From NCBI RefSeq assembly GCF_008001235.1, contig NZ_CP040751.1:3723501-3787500 (forward strand): a stretch of 64,000 bases of DNA. Direction: 5' to 3'. The number at the start of each line of letters is the position of its first letter. Within the stretch, counting starts at the first letter, position 1. The translations under genes and the position numbers were made by a program. Origin of the DNA: Salidesulfovibrio onnuriiensis (GTDB lineage: Bacteria > Desulfobacterota > Desulfovibrionia > Desulfovibrionales > Desulfovibrionaceae). A model generated the notes under the pieces. It searched no databases, was not told the DNA's origin, and saw nothing but the letters and a program-made list of their open reading frames with translations. Shown here in pieces: positions 45,663-54,740 of this stretch.

Positions 45663-46388
45663 TTATTTCTTGGTGGTGAAGGTCAGGGAGAAGGCGTACC
45701 AGACGCGATGGGTGTCATCCAGGCGCTTTTCATACTTGCCGATGATGATCTGGCGGCCGGCCGGGCCGATCTTGACGTTGACCGGCTTGCCATTCTTCAG
45801 CTCCAGCAGTTCGGGGTGCTCGATGCTTGAATCCGAGGTGCCGGAAACGCGAGCGCCCGCTGCGGGCATGGGCTTGCCTTCATAGTAGAGCATCACCGGC
45901 AGGGTGTCGCCCTGCTTCAGGGTGGTGGGGTCCTTGAGCGGCACGATCTCGACGCGCTGGCCCACGGGCTTGTTCATGAACGGCTTCCAGGACACGATTT
46001 CCTTGGAATTCTTGAAGGAAAGGCCCTCGTCGAGGATGGTGCCGCGCACTTCCTGCGGGAAATTGAAATTGCGCCAGCCGTCCTCTTCGGTGTTGTACCA
46101 ATACCGGTTGTCGAAATCGACGGTGAGCATGGCGTACTCGTCATTGAGCCAGGCAAAGGCCTCGCCCTTGCACTCCACCGGCTCCAGAGCCACGGTCCAG
46201 GCATTGCCCGTGATGCCTTTCAGGGCCATGATGCGGGAAAGGGGATACGGATCGGTATGACCCGGATGGCCGTAAAGCAGGTGCACCTTGTCGCCCTTCT
46301 TTTCAAGCCACATGTCGTGGGCTTGGGCCGCGGTGGCGGCAAAGAGGATCAACAGAAGAGAGCAGATGAATACATGCCGTTTCAACAT
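45663..46388 (-). CDS. DUF4198-family exported protein
   Basis: 241 residues from ATG at 46388 with AAGGAG upstream. Signal peptide (FICSLLLILFAATAAQA) and a mature start HDMWLEKKGDKVHLLYGHPGHTDPY that is the family's histidine-rich opening; the C-terminal part has VMLYYEGKPMPAAGARVSG and a closing beta domain. DUF4198 proteins are often found with nickel/cobalt uptake genes and may bind metal outside the membrane; no transporter is next to this one. Transcribed from a near-consensus promoter at 46448-46476 with a palindrome just downstream, so it is a regulated gene. Confidence 0.85.
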   Translation of the reverse strand: MLKRHVFICSLLLILFAATAAQAHDMWLEKKGDKVHLLYGHPGHTDPYPLSRIMALKGITGNAWTVALEPVECKGEAFAWLNDEYAMLTVDFDNRYWYNTEEDGWRNFNFPQEVRGTILDEGLSFKNSKEIVSWKPFMNKPVGQRVEIVPLKDPTTLKQGDTLPVMLYYEGKPMPAAGARVSGTSDSSIEHPELLELKNGKPVNVKIGPAGRQIIIGKYEKRLDDTHRVWYAFSLTFTTKK

Positions 46389-46410
46389 GAGTGGGTACTC
46401 CTTTTTGTAG

Positions 46411-46433
46411 TTGAAAAAGAAATTCATTTTCAA
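46411..46433. promoter_or_regulatory. Fur-like palindrome downstream of the DUF4198 promoter
   Basis: TTGAAAA-N9-TTTTCAA, 23 bp, lying about 15 bases past the -10 element, over or after the transcription start. AT-rich and reminiscent of Fur/DtxR-type boxes; regulator not known. Confidence 0.5.
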
Positions 46434-46447
46434 ATAGACAGCCGCAT

Positions 46448-46476
46448 GTATTACGGACGCCGCACAGGGGTGTCAA
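46448..46476 (-). promoter_or_regulatory. Strong sigma-70 promoter of the DUF4198 operon
   Basis: Read leftward: TTGACA (46471-46476), 17-base spacer, TAATAC (46448-46453). Confidence 0.75.
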
Positions 46477-46638
46477 GAAAAACCGTATCCCTCTAAGGGG
46501 GAATCTATACGAAGAGTTGAAAAAGATTGAGGAAACCTCTCGGGAAACAGGAATTCCCGACCCGATTCCACGAAAAAAGCGCGCCGTGCAGAACCAGCAG
46601 TCCGGCACTCCCAAAAAGCAAATGGCAAGAAAACAAAA

Positions 46639-46667
46639 AGCCCTCGCGCAAAATATACGCGAGGGCT
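46639..46667 (-). terminator. Terminator of the GGDEF/TPR gene
   Basis: AGCCCTCGCG ... CGCGAGGGCT hairpin followed leftward by TTTTTGTTTT. The same CCTCGCG stem is used in the terminator at 45191. Confidence 0.85.
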
Positions 46668-46718
46668 TGTCTCTTTTACTGCGACGCCTCGGAGGCGCCA
46701 ATTGGGAAGCATGGTCCG

Positions 46719-49142
46719 CTAACTGGCCCTTCCCCGGACCTTTTGCGCCTCCTCGTCCTTGCCCTGTTCGAGCAGGGAACGAACCAGGGTCTCCCAGTAA
46801 TCGTCCTTGTCCGGACGCAGGGCCGCGCACTGGCGGGCCAGGACCTCGGCCACCTGCGGATCCTCGCCCATGTCCAGATACATGGTGGCCAGCATGTGCA
46901 TGGCGTGGTCGTCGTTGTGGTTGGCGTTGAGCGCCAGATGCAGGTATTCGCGGCACTGCTGCTGGTCGCCCCGGCCCAGGTGCACCCGCGCCAGGGAACG
47001 CAGCACCAGGCGGTCGCCGCCCGGCACCTCGCCCGCCTTGGAATACCACTGTTCGGCCGCCTCCAGGTCTTCATCCCGCTCGGCCAGGTTGCCCAGCCGG
47101 ATCATGCTGAAGATATGGGCCGGATCGTGCTTGAGGCACTTTTCATACGCCGTGCGCGCCTCCTTGAACTTGCCCAGCCGGTGGTTGGCCCAGCCCAGGT
47201 TGTACAGGGCCATGGCGTCGGTCTTGTCGTGCGCGAGAACGGTCTCGAACTCCTTGCGCGCCTCCGCCAGCCTGCCCAGCTGCGCATAGCAGATGCCCAG
47301 GGAATTGCGGGAAAGCAGGTTCTTCTCGTCGGCCAGCAGGGAAAGTTTGTATTCCTCCACCGCCCCGTAGATGTCGCCGTCCGTGAAATGCCGGTCCGCG
47401 GAAAGGTTGAGGGACACGGAATCGAACACGGCCACGCAGGGCTTGGGCAGCAGCACGGCATGCTCCAGGGCCTTGCGGCAGTTGTCCATCATGTCCGTAC
47501 GCCGGAAATTGAGATACGGATAGGCGGCCCCGCCCACGGCGATCTCCATGTCCAGCTGGCGGGAGGCCAGCGCCTCCAGCTCCAGGACCTTTTCGCGCAG
47601 GTCCTGCTCGGAAATGCCGGGCTGGTAGAGGATGAGCCCCCCCAGGCCGTAGCGTCCGGCCACGGTTTCCTCGCCGAACAGGCTCCGGGCCAGCCCCGTC
47701 AGCTTGCGGGCCATGGAATCCATGAAGCTCTGGAAACTGCCGGGTTGGTCGCCCAGTTCGTCCAGCATGCGCACCAGGGTCAGCCCGAAGCGTTCCCTGG
47801 ACTGGCGGTCCTTTTCCACGTGGGCCACGAAATCCCTGTAGGCGAAAATGCCGTTTTCCTGGTCCTTGCGCGGACCGTCCTCGTCAGCGGGTTCGAAAAT
47901 GCTCTCGTGCTCGGCCACCAGACGCAGCCGGTCCCCCGCGCTCACGGAAAGGGAAGGATCGCTGACGTGCAGCAGCTCGGCAAAGGCCATTTCCTCCTGC
48001 ACCTCGATAAGCACGGCCTCGCCCTTGTACACCGTGGGATACCGGCCGCTGAGCCGCTCATCCTCGGTAAGCTGGGCCGTGGCCAGCCCACCGGACTTGG
48101 GGGAACTGACCAGGAAGCGCTGGCCCACCCTGGCCCCCACATTGGCTCCCAGGCTCACGGCCATACGCCCCATGGGCAGCATCTCCACCACCTTGCCGCC
48201 CTTTTGCAGGATATCGGCAAAGGCGAAGATGCGGTCGCGGCCCAGGTCCTTGGCCGTGGACACGGCGCGCCGGGCCTTCTGCAGCAGCACCCGGGCCTGT
48301 TCGGCCGGTTCCCTACGGAACTGCGGTCCCTCCATGGCCTGGGGGTAGTTCACATAGCCGACGCTGGCGGAAATACGGATTATGTCCTGGGTGATCTCGT
48401 CCACAAAGGAAAGCTTGGCGATCCCGGCCCGGATGACCTCGGCCAGTTGGAAGCAGGCCTTGGGCTTGGCGTCGGGCAGCAGCACCGCGAACTTGTCGTT
48501 GGCAAAGCGCGAGGCGGTCACGTGCTTGGGGCAGACCATCCGGATCATGCGCCCCACCTCGCCCACGATGTCGTCGCCGATCAGGTAGCCGTACCGCTCG
48601 CAGACCCGGCGGAAGTTGTCCAGGTCGATGAAGATGACCCCGAACGTGCCGGAAAAGGACGGCAGCTCCATGTTCAGGGGCTTGGCCGAGCAGGCCCCGG
48701 TGTGCAGGCAGTCCTGCACCTGTTCGATGGAACGGGTCAGTTCGCTCAGGAAAAACTCGCGGTTGGAAAGCCCGGTGAGCGGGTCGGTGATGACGCGCTT
48801 TTCCAGCACGATGCGCTCCAGGGCCGCCGAGGCAAGGGCCATGACATACCTGGGAGCCACCTTGGGCGCGGCAAGGCGCACGCCCCGGGCCACGAAATAG
48901 CCCAGCAGCTCGCCGCGCAGCACCAGGGGCAGAAAAAGCTCCCCGTCCTCCTTGCGGAACTCGGGCTCGGCCCGGGCCCCGGCCTCGAAGGGGTCCTCAC
49001 CCGTGCGCGGGAAGAAAAGACTGTAGGAAGAAAAGGTCAGAAACTCGGAAACAGCATCCTTGAGCGCGTGCTCGTGATCGATGAGTTCCTGGCGGGAAAG
49101 GGCCATGCATCCGTCTACGAAAACCGCTTCTTTTGTCCTCAT
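46719..49142 (-). CDS. GGDEF-domain protein with C-terminal TPR repeats, degenerate active sites
   Basis: 807 residues, cytoplasmic. N-terminal GAF-like region (1-115), a GGDEF domain (about 116-310: DPLTGLSNREFFLSEL, IFIDLDNFRRVCERYGYLIGD) whose signature is ANDKF (214-218) instead of GGDEF, a linker, a second GGDEF-like region (about 425-580) with GRYGLGGLILY in place of the signature, then TPR repeats from about 588 to 800 (GAVEEYKLSLLADEKNLLSRNSLG and following). Neither site should make c-di-GMP; it may bind a nucleotide or act as a scaffold. Divergent from panC. Confidence 0.88.
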   Translation of the reverse strand: MRTKEAVFVDGCMALSRQELIDHEHALKDAVSEFLTFSSYSLFFPRTGEDPFEAGARAEPEFRKEDGELFLPLVLRGELLGYFVARGVRLAAPKVAPRYVMALASAALERIVLEKRVITDPLTGLSNREFFLSELTRSIEQVQDCLHTGACSAKPLNMELPSFSGTFGVIFIDLDNFRRVCERYGYLIGDDIVGEVGRMIRMVCPKHVTASRFANDKFAVLLPDAKPKACFQLAEVIRAGIAKLSFVDEITQDIIRISASVGYVNYPQAMEGPQFRREPAEQARVLLQKARRAVSTAKDLGRDRIFAFADILQKGGKVVEMLPMGRMAVSLGANVGARVGQRFLVSSPKSGGLATAQLTEDERLSGRYPTVYKGEAVLIEVQEEMAFAELLHVSDPSLSVSAGDRLRLVAEHESIFEPADEDGPRKDQENGIFAYRDFVAHVEKDRQSRERFGLTLVRMLDELGDQPGSFQSFMDSMARKLTGLARSLFGEETVAGRYGLGGLILYQPGISEQDLREKVLELEALASRQLDMEIAVGGAAYPYLNFRRTDMMDNCRKALEHAVLLPKPCVAVFDSVSLNLSADRHFTDGDIYGAVEEYKLSLLADEKNLLSRNSLGICYAQLGRLAEARKEFETVLAHDKTDAMALYNLGWANHRLGKFKEARTAYEKCLKHDPAHIFSMIRLGNLAERDEDLEAAEQWYSKAGEVPGGDRLVLRSLARVHLGRGDQQQCREYLHLALNANHNDDHAMHMLATMYLDMGEDPQVAEVLARQCAALRPDKDDYWETLVRSLLEQGKDEEAQKVRGRAS

Positions 49143-49320
49143 GCCGGGAGCTTACAGCCTGTCTGCACTTTTCTCAAACGAAAAATTCCCCCGGCGGGCT
49201 CACCGCCGAAGGCCCTCTGGGAAAAATGCGCACACATAACTATATCAAGACATAAAGATATAGACATCTTCTCCGATATATCATAGCAAGGTATCTCCCC
49301 ATGACGGTAACAGGACTGAT

Positions 49321-50169
49321 ATGAGAACAATCACCGACCCCAGAGAGCTGCAGGAGCTCTGCATCCAGTGGCGGCAGCAGGGCCTGACCATAGGCCTGGT
49401 GCCCACCATGGGCTTTTTTCATGCCGGGCATCTCTCGCTCATGGACTATGTGCGGCCGCGCTGCAACCGCATGATCGTGACCCTGTTCGTGAACCCGACC
49501 CAGTTCGGGCCGGGCGAGGACCTGGAAGCCTATCCGCACGATTTCGAACGCGACTCCCAACTGGCCAAGGACCAGGACGCGGATATCCTGTTCGCGCCCG
49601 AGGCCGGGGCCATGTACGACTCCGACCACGCCACCTGGGTCAACGTGCCCGACCTTTCCACGGGCCTGTGCGGCGGCTCCCGCCCCATCCATTTCCAGGG
49701 AGTGTGCACCGTGGTCACCAAGCTGTTCATGCTCACCCAGGCCAGCCTGGCCGCCTTCGGGGAAAAGGACTGGCAGCAGCTGGCCATCATCCGGCGCATG
49801 GTCCGCGACCTGAACATCCCCGTGGAGATCCACGGACGCCCCATCGTGCGCGAGGCCGACGGCCTGGCCATGAGCTCCCGCAACGCCTACCTCACCGAGG
49901 AGGAACGGGCCTGCGCACCGGCCATCCACGCCGGGCTGGAGGCTGCCGCCGCACTGGTGCGCAACGGGGAAAGGGACGCGGAAACCGTCAAGAATTTCAT
50001 CCGCGACCGCATCGGGGACGGCGTTCCCATGGGGCGCGCGGACTATATCGAACTGGTGGAACCGGACAGCCTGAAACCCGTCAGGAACATCACCGCGCCC
50101 GTGCTGGCGGCGGTGGCGGTCTTCGTGGGCAGGGCCCGGCTCATCGACAACCAATACATAGAGGTATGA
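49321..50169 (+). CDS. panC: Pantothenate synthetase PanC
   Basis: 282 residues, full length. Joins pantoate and beta-alanine using ATP. Nucleotidyl-transferase motif PTMGFFHAGHLSLM (HxGH), VNPTQFGPGEDLEAYP, FGEKDWQQLAIIRRMVRDLN and MSSRNAYL are all present. First gene of panC-panD; the downstream panD starts five bases after the stop and supplies the beta-alanine. Confidence 0.96.
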   Translation: MRTITDPRELQELCIQWRQQGLTIGLVPTMGFFHAGHLSLMDYVRPRCNRMIVTLFVNPTQFGPGEDLEAYPHDFERDSQLAKDQDADILFAPEAGAMYDSDHATWVNVPDLSTGLCGGSRPIHFQGVCTVVTKLFMLTQASLAAFGEKDWQQLAIIRRMVRDLNIPVEIHGRPIVREADGLAMSSRNAYLTEEERACAPAIHAGLEAAAALVRNGERDAETVKNFIRDRIGDGVPMGRADYIELVEPDSLKPVRNITAPVLAAVAVFVGRARLIDNQYIEV

Positions 50170-50173
50170 TACC

Positions 50174-50551
50174 GTGCCACGGAGATGTTTCCTGAGCGCC
50201 AAGATCCACGGCGCAACCATCACCTGCGCCAAGCTGGAATACCACGGCAGCCTGTCCATCGACACGGAGCTGCTCAAGGCCGCCGGAATCCTGCCCTTCG
50301 AGCAGGTGGACGTCTACAACCTGGACAACGGAGAGCGCCTGACCACCTACGCCATCCCGGGAGGCCCCGGCGAAATCTGCCTCAACGGGGCGGCCGCCCA
50401 CAAGGGCGAGGTGGGCCAGCGCGTCATCATCGCCACCTACCAGTGGGTGGAGGAAAGCGAAGCAACCACCCGCGAACCCCACGTGGTCATCACCGACCAG
50501 AACAACGGGATCGCGGAAATCATAGACTACAAAATCAGCCTGGGTCTCTAG
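50174..50551 (+). CDS. panD: Aspartate 1-decarboxylase PanD
   Basis: 125 residues (E. coli 126), starting at GTG with GAGGT upstream. Pyruvoyl enzyme that makes beta-alanine from aspartate. The self-cleavage site is the Gly-Ser bond in YHGSLSID; the pro-enzyme motifs [33 protein letters not shown] follow. Coupled to panC, with metK 37 bp downstream on the same strand. Confidence 0.96.
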   Translation: MPRRCFLSAKIHGATITCAKLEYHGSLSIDTELLKAAGILPFEQVDVYNLDNGERLTTYAIPGGPGEICLNGAAAHKGEVGQRVIIATYQWVEESEATTREPHVVITDQNNGIAEIIDYKISLGL

Positions 50552-50588
50552 GCGCGATTCAAATCAAGGTTTACAGGAGGAATCGAGA

Positions 50589-51761
50589 ATGTTGTTTCCC
50601 AAAGGAAAGTACCTGTTCACTTCGGAGTCCGTAACCGAAGGACACCCCGACAAAGTAGCCGACCAGATCTCCGACGCCATCCTTGACGCCATCATGGCCC
50701 AGGATCCGGAATGCCGCGTGGCCTGCGAAACCCTGGTCACCACCGGCATGGCCTTCATTGCCGGCGAAATCTCCACCACCGCCTACGCCGACTTCCCGGA
50801 CATCGTCCGCGAAACCATAAAGGACATCGGCTACAACAGCTCGGACACCATGGGCTTTGACTGGCAGACCTGCGCGGTGATCTCCTCCATCGACAAGCAG
50901 TCCTCGGACATCGCCCAGGGCGTGGACCGCACCAAGCCCGAAGAACAGGGTGCCGGCGACCAGGGCATGATGTTCGGTTTCGCCACCAACGAGACCCCGA
51001 CCCTGATGCCCACCCCCATTTACTACGCCCACAAGCTTTCCCGCCGCCTGACCTACGTGCGCAAGGAAGGCATCCTCGATTTCCTGCGCCCGGACGGCAA
51101 GACCCAGGTCTGCGTGGAATTCGAAAACGGCAAGCCCTCGCGCATCGACAACGTGGTCGTCTCCTCCCAGCACGATGAAAACATCTCCCAGGCCGACCTG
51201 AAGGAAGCCATCATGCAGGAGGTCATCCTCAAGACCCTGCCCGAGGAACTGGTCAACGGCAAACTCAAGACCTATATCAACCCCACGGGCCGGTTCGTGG
51301 TGGGCGGACCGGTGGGCGACTGCGGCCTGACCGGACGCAAGATCATCAACGACACCTACGGCGGCGCGGGCGCGCACGGCGGCGGCGCCTTCTCCGGAAA
51401 GGACCCGTCCAAGGTGGACCGCTCCGGCGCCTACATGGCCCGCTACGTTGCCAAGAACGTGGTCGCATCCGGCCTGGCCGACGAGTGCGAAGTACAGATC
51501 GCCTACGCTATCGGCGTTCCCGAGCCCGTCTCCGTGGTGGTCAGCTCCCGCGGCACCGGCAAGGTGCCCGACGAAGTCCTGACCAAGGCCGTCACCGAGG
51601 TCTTTGACCTGCGTCCCTACTACATCATCGACCGCCTCAAGCTGAAGCAGCCCATCTACCGCAAGACCACCAACTACGGTCACTTCGGTCGCGAGCTTCC
51701 CGAATTCCAGTGGGAACAGACCGACGCAGTGGACGACCTGCGCACCGCCTGCAAGATCTAG
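50589..51761 (+). CDS. metK: S-adenosylmethionine synthetase MetK
   Basis: 390 residues. Forms S-adenosylmethionine from methionine and ATP. Signatures [36 protein letters not shown] and [19 protein letters not shown] are intact. AGGAGG ribosome site before ATG. No SAM-responsive riboswitch could be placed in the 37 bp before it. Likely shares a transcript with panCD. Confidence 0.97.
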   Translation: MLFPKGKYLFTSESVTEGHPDKVADQISDAILDAIMAQDPECRVACETLVTTGMAFIAGEISTTAYADFPDIVRETIKDIGYNSSDTMGFDWQTCAVISSIDKQSSDIAQGVDRTKPEEQGAGDQGMMFGFATNETPTLMPTPIYYAHKLSRRLTYVRKEGILDFLRPDGKTQVCVEFENGKPSRIDNVVVSSQHDENISQADLKEAIMQEVILKTLPEELVNGKLKTYINPTGRFVVGGPVGDCGLTGRKIINDTYGGAGAHGGGAFSGKDPSKVDRSGAYMARYVAKNVVASGLADECEVQIAYAIGVPEPVSVVVSSRGTGKVPDEVLTKAVTEVFDLRPYYIIDRLKLKQPIYRKTTNYGHFGRELPEFQWEQTDAVDDLRTACKI

Positions 51762-51783
51762 TAAGGCGAAACGTCACACACTC

Positions 51784-51815
51784 AAGGGGTGGGAGCATCG
51801 CTTCCACCCTTTTTG
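51784..51815 (+). terminator. Terminator of metK
   Basis: AAGGGGTGGGAGC / GCTTCCACCCTTTTT, slightly imperfect stem; its T tail abuts the -35 box of the next gene's promoter. Confidence 0.7.
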
Positions 51816-51844
51816 TTGACAAAAGAGTTAAGCAGCTTTACACA
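51816..51844 (+). promoter_or_regulatory. Promoter and operator of marR2
   Basis: TTGACA at 51816-51821, 17-base spacer, TACACA at 51839-51844. The spacer contains the palindrome-like GTTAA-GCAGC-TTTAC (51827-51841), repeated in perfect form at 52327. Start of transcription would fall next to the ATG at 51852. Confidence 0.6.
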
Positions 51845-51851
51845 TATTTTC

Positions 51852-52310
51852 ATGCGCACCTTGGAAGAGATGAAAAACGAATTCCGCACCCTTGGGGACG
51901 CACTGGAAAAATACGTGCAGATCTCCAAGCTGCCCTTTGATTTCGGCGTGGGCATCCAGATCTACCCCTCGGAGATCCACACCGTGGCCGCCCTGTGCGA
52001 ACAGGGGAACATGAGCATCACCGAACTGGCCAGAAGCAGCGGCGTTTCCAAGGCGGCCATGTCCCAGCTGGTCTCCAAGCTGGAGAAAAAGGGGCTGGTC
52101 CACAGGGAGATCTCCCCGGACAACCAGTCCAAGCAGAACGTCAGGCCCACGGAACTGGGCCGCAAGGCCCAGGAGGGGCACATGAAATACCACATGGAGC
52201 ATGACAGCGAATTCTTCACATACGTGGCCGCCCTGCCCGACACCGAATACGCGGTGTTCAAGAAATTCTGTAGGCAGATGGACAGGTGGATGGACAACTA
52301 CCTGTCCTAA
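51852..52310 (+). CDS. MarR-family transcription regulator (second)
   Basis: 152 residues from ATG at 51852 (a GTG at 51789 in the same frame lies in the metK terminator; an internal ATG at 51870 is also possible). Winged helix SITELARSSGVSKAAMSQLVSKLEKKGLVHREISPDNQSKQNVRPTELG. No ribosome site precedes 51852 and the promoter lies so close that a leaderless transcript is possible. It probably represses itself and the methyltransferase gene, since the same operator precedes both. Confidence 0.9.
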   Translation: MRTLEEMKNEFRTLGDALEKYVQISKLPFDFGVGIQIYPSEIHTVAALCEQGNMSITELARSSGVSKAAMSQLVSKLEKKGLVHREISPDNQSKQNVRPTELGRKAQEGHMKYHMEHDSEFFTYVAALPDTEYAVFKKFCRQMDRWMDNYLS

Positions 52311-52326
52311 AAAATTTCAACAAAGA

Positions 52327-52341
52327 GTTAATCAGCTTAAC
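52327..52341. promoter_or_regulatory. MarR2 operator before the methyltransferase gene
   Basis: GTTAATCAGCTTAAC with surrounding bases AAAGA and ACAT also matching the copy at 51827. Confidence 0.65.
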
Positions 52342-52358
52342 ACATCAAGGAGATCACC

Positions 52359-53369
52359 ATGACCTTTCCGCTTCCCAAGACATCGCTGTCCCCGGTGGAA
52401 AACATCCTCATGGACACCATCGCCTGCCAGGCGGTCATGAACGCGGTGCGCATGCGTCTTTTCGACCACCTGGAGACTCCCGCGGACGCGCCCGCCCTGG
52501 CCGCCGCCCTGGAACTGAAAAAAGAACCCCTCGAGGCCCTGCTGGACCTGCTGGTCCACCGGGAGCTGCTTCGGGTGGACGGGAAGGCATACGCCAACAC
52601 CGAAATGAGCGGGGAATATCTCGTCAGCACATCCCCCCTCTACCAGGGACAGGCCCTGGAGCTCCAGTTCCAGCACAACGACGCCCTGCGCCAGGACCTG
52701 CCCGCCATGCTCAGGGGGGAAACCCCGGCGCGGGACCAGACGGACGCCGGCTGGGGCGAAAACGACATCATGGAAGGAACGCTGCAGCACGCCCTCAACG
52801 GCCAGCTCCAGAAGGCGGTCCGATTCATCGCCGCCCTCCCGGAATTCGACTCCTTCCGCACCATGGCGGACATCGGCGGCAACCACGGGCACTATTCCAT
52901 GGAGCTGCTGGAACGCAACCCGGACCTGAAAAGCACCATACTCGACCTGCCCCACGTGATTGAGCCCGCCGCGCAGCGCTGCCGGGACAAGGGCTTCGGG
53001 GAACGGGTCACGTGCGAACCCTTTGACCTGCGCGAGAACAGCCTCCCGGACGAAGCCTACGACCTGGTCTTCACCTCCCATATCCTCTACGCCTGCAAGG
53101 ACACCCTGGAACAGGTCTTCCGCGACATATACCAGTCCCTGAAGCCGGGCGGCTGCTTCGCCACCCACCACTTCGCGCCCGAAGGCGGGGCCTCGGAGCA
53201 CTACAAGCGCAACGTGGAACTGCTGACGCGGCTCATGGGATACGATTCCCACTTCCTTTCCTACCGGGAACTGGAAAAACCACTGCTGGCCGCCGGATTC
53301 AAGGACCTGAGCCACACCTTCACGGGCGCGGACGGCCAGACCCTGCTGCTGGTGGCCCGCAAAAAATAG
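52359..53369 (+). CDS. SAM-dependent O-methyltransferase-like protein with winged-helix N-terminus
   Basis: 336 residues, AAGGAGAT ribosome site. N-terminal helical/winged dimerisation domain (NILMDTIACQAVMNAVRMRLFDHLE, LLVHRELLRVDG) and C-terminal Rossmann methyltransferase (MADIGGNHGHYSMELLERNP, TILDLPHVIEPA, YDLVFTSHILYACKD, LKPGGCFATHHF), the layout of plant-type O-methyltransferases and hydroxyneurosporene methylases. Substrate unknown, probably a small phenolic or secondary compound. Under MarR2 control by operator sharing. Confidence 0.88.
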   Translation: MTFPLPKTSLSPVENILMDTIACQAVMNAVRMRLFDHLETPADAPALAAALELKKEPLEALLDLLVHRELLRVDGKAYANTEMSGEYLVSTSPLYQGQALELQFQHNDALRQDLPAMLRGETPARDQTDAGWGENDIMEGTLQHALNGQLQKAVRFIAALPEFDSFRTMADIGGNHGHYSMELLERNPDLKSTILDLPHVIEPAAQRCRDKGFGERVTCEPFDLRENSLPDEAYDLVFTSHILYACKDTLEQVFRDIYQSLKPGGCFATHHFAPEGGASEHYKRNVELLTRLMGYDSHFLSYRELEKPLLAAGFKDLSHTFTGADGQTLLLVARKK

Positions 53370-53375
53370 AAACCA

Positions 53376-53407
53376 CGGGGCGGGGGCTGCGGCTCCCGCC
53401 CTTTTTC
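53376..53407. terminator. Terminator between the methyltransferase and EAL genes
   Basis: GGGCGGG ... CCCGCCC hairpin followed by TTTTT. Confidence 0.75.
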
Positions 53408-54644
53408 ATGCGTCCTCGGGTTCGTCCCCTATGTCCGCGCACAGGATGAGATCCCGGCCCAGGGCCCGGTGATGAAAGACATGGGCGATGGTGATGCAGC
53501 GGTTGCCCGAGGCCAGCGAGATGTACGGGGGCGTGGTGAATTTTTCCAGCCCGGCCCGCAGGGGCAGATAGTATTCCTTGAGGGAATGGTCCGTGCCCAT
53601 ATCCGCGGGCTCGTACAGCAGCCGCTTGCTACGCTTGAGCTTGTTCGGGTTGCAGACCGTGCCGGAGACCTGGACGCCGCGCATGTCCAGCACGTAGAGG
53701 CACTCTATGCTGGTATAGGCGTCCACGAACCGGGCCAGCTCCAGATCCACCTCCTTGCCGGAGGCGGCGATCTCCATGCCCAGGGTGAGCATGAGCGCGT
53801 CGTACTGTGACAGGCGATACTTGCCCTCGTTGATACGCCGCGTCATCCGCTCCTTGTAGGTGGCGGCAAGGGATTCGACGATTCCGGGAACCCCGGAAAG
53901 ATCCGCATCCGGCGGCCCGGGACGCGCAAAGAGAAATCCCTGCAGGACCTCCACCCCGTTCTCCAGCAGGCAGAGCGCCTCGGCCTCCCGCTCCACGCCC
54001 TCGGCCACCACAAGCGCGCCGACGCGCCCGGCCATCTGCGAGAAGCTCTTGACCACCTCCAGCTTGTGAAACTGTTCATGCACGCCCGAAATCAAGGACC
54101 GATCCATCTTGAGCACGTCCGGCTTGAGCAACGGGATCCGGTCCAGGTTCGAATGTCCCGCGCCCACGTCGTCCAGGGCGATCAGGAAGCCCCGCTTCCG
54201 GTAGAATTCCACGAACTCCAGCAGCACTTCGGTGTCCGGGGCCTCGGATTCGGTGATCTCGATGATCACGCTGCTGGGATTAACGCCGTGCCTGCGCACG
54301 GCCTTGAGCAGGCTGCGCGAGCCATTGGGGGCGACCAGGCCCAGGCAGGAGACATCCATGTTCAGGGAAAGCATGAGGCTGCGGTCGGCCCACTGCATGC
54401 GGGCGAAATGCTCCAGCGCCTTTTCCCGGCAGGCCCGGTCCAGGGCCAGGCGTGTCCCCGGCTCCGTGGCCAGGGCGAAGAGCACCGACGGGGAAATGGC
54501 TTCCCCCGTGCGCGGGTCCGCCCCCCTGGTCAGCGCCTCCAGGGCGAACACCGACTTCCGTTTCAGGGAAACCAGCGGCTGGAACACGGTCCTGAGCCGG
54601 TCGTTTTCAATAATTTCCAGGACGGTTCTATCCGAATGCAGCAT
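53406..54644 (-). CDS. EAL-domain c-di-GMP phosphodiesterase
   Basis: 412 residues from ATG at 54644 (CGGAG eight bases upstream; a TTG at 54668 is less likely). EAL domain (about 10-245) with its key residues: the EAL signature in FALEALTRG, N in LSLNMDVS, E in IEITESE, the LDDVGAG loop, K in VLKMD, E in VAEGVE and Q in LQGFLFARP, so hydrolysis of c-di-GMP is expected. The C-terminal 150 residues look like a PAS/Cache-like ligand domain (IECLYVLDMRGVQVSGTVCNP). No membrane span. Input signal unknown. Confidence 0.92.
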   Translation of the reverse strand: MLHSDRTVLEIIENDRLRTVFQPLVSLKRKSVFALEALTRGADPRTGEAISPSVLFALATEPGTRLALDRACREKALEHFARMQWADRSLMLSLNMDVSCLGLVAPNGSRSLLKAVRRHGVNPSSVIIEITESEAPDTEVLLEFVEFYRKRGFLIALDDVGAGHSNLDRIPLLKPDVLKMDRSLISGVHEQFHKLEVVKSFSQMAGRVGALVVAEGVEREAEALCLLENGVEVLQGFLFARPGPPDADLSGVPGIVESLAATYKERMTRRINEGKYRLSQYDALMLTLGMEIAASGKEVDLELARFVDAYTSIECLYVLDMRGVQVSGTVCNPNKLKRSKRLLYEPADMGTDHSLKEYYLPLRAGLEKFTTPPYISLASGNRCITIAHVFHHRALGRDLILCADIGDEPEDA

Positions 54645-54740
54645 GGGAAGGCTCCGGGATGGCGACAAGTCGAAAAAAGGACCGCCGGGGAGTGGGACTG
54701 CTCCCCGGCGGCAGGTGCGGAGTGTATGTTTTCGCTTTCC

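Noticed and set aside
46527-49286. A 919-codon rightward open frame opposite the GGDEF/TPR gene
   Set aside because: It mirrors the real gene on the other strand, has long Gly/His/Gln/Val-rich stretches typical of high-GC shadow frames, and shows no domain.
50552-50588. A SAM riboswitch before metK
   Set aside because: Only 37 bp separate it from panD, too short for any known SAM riboswitch.
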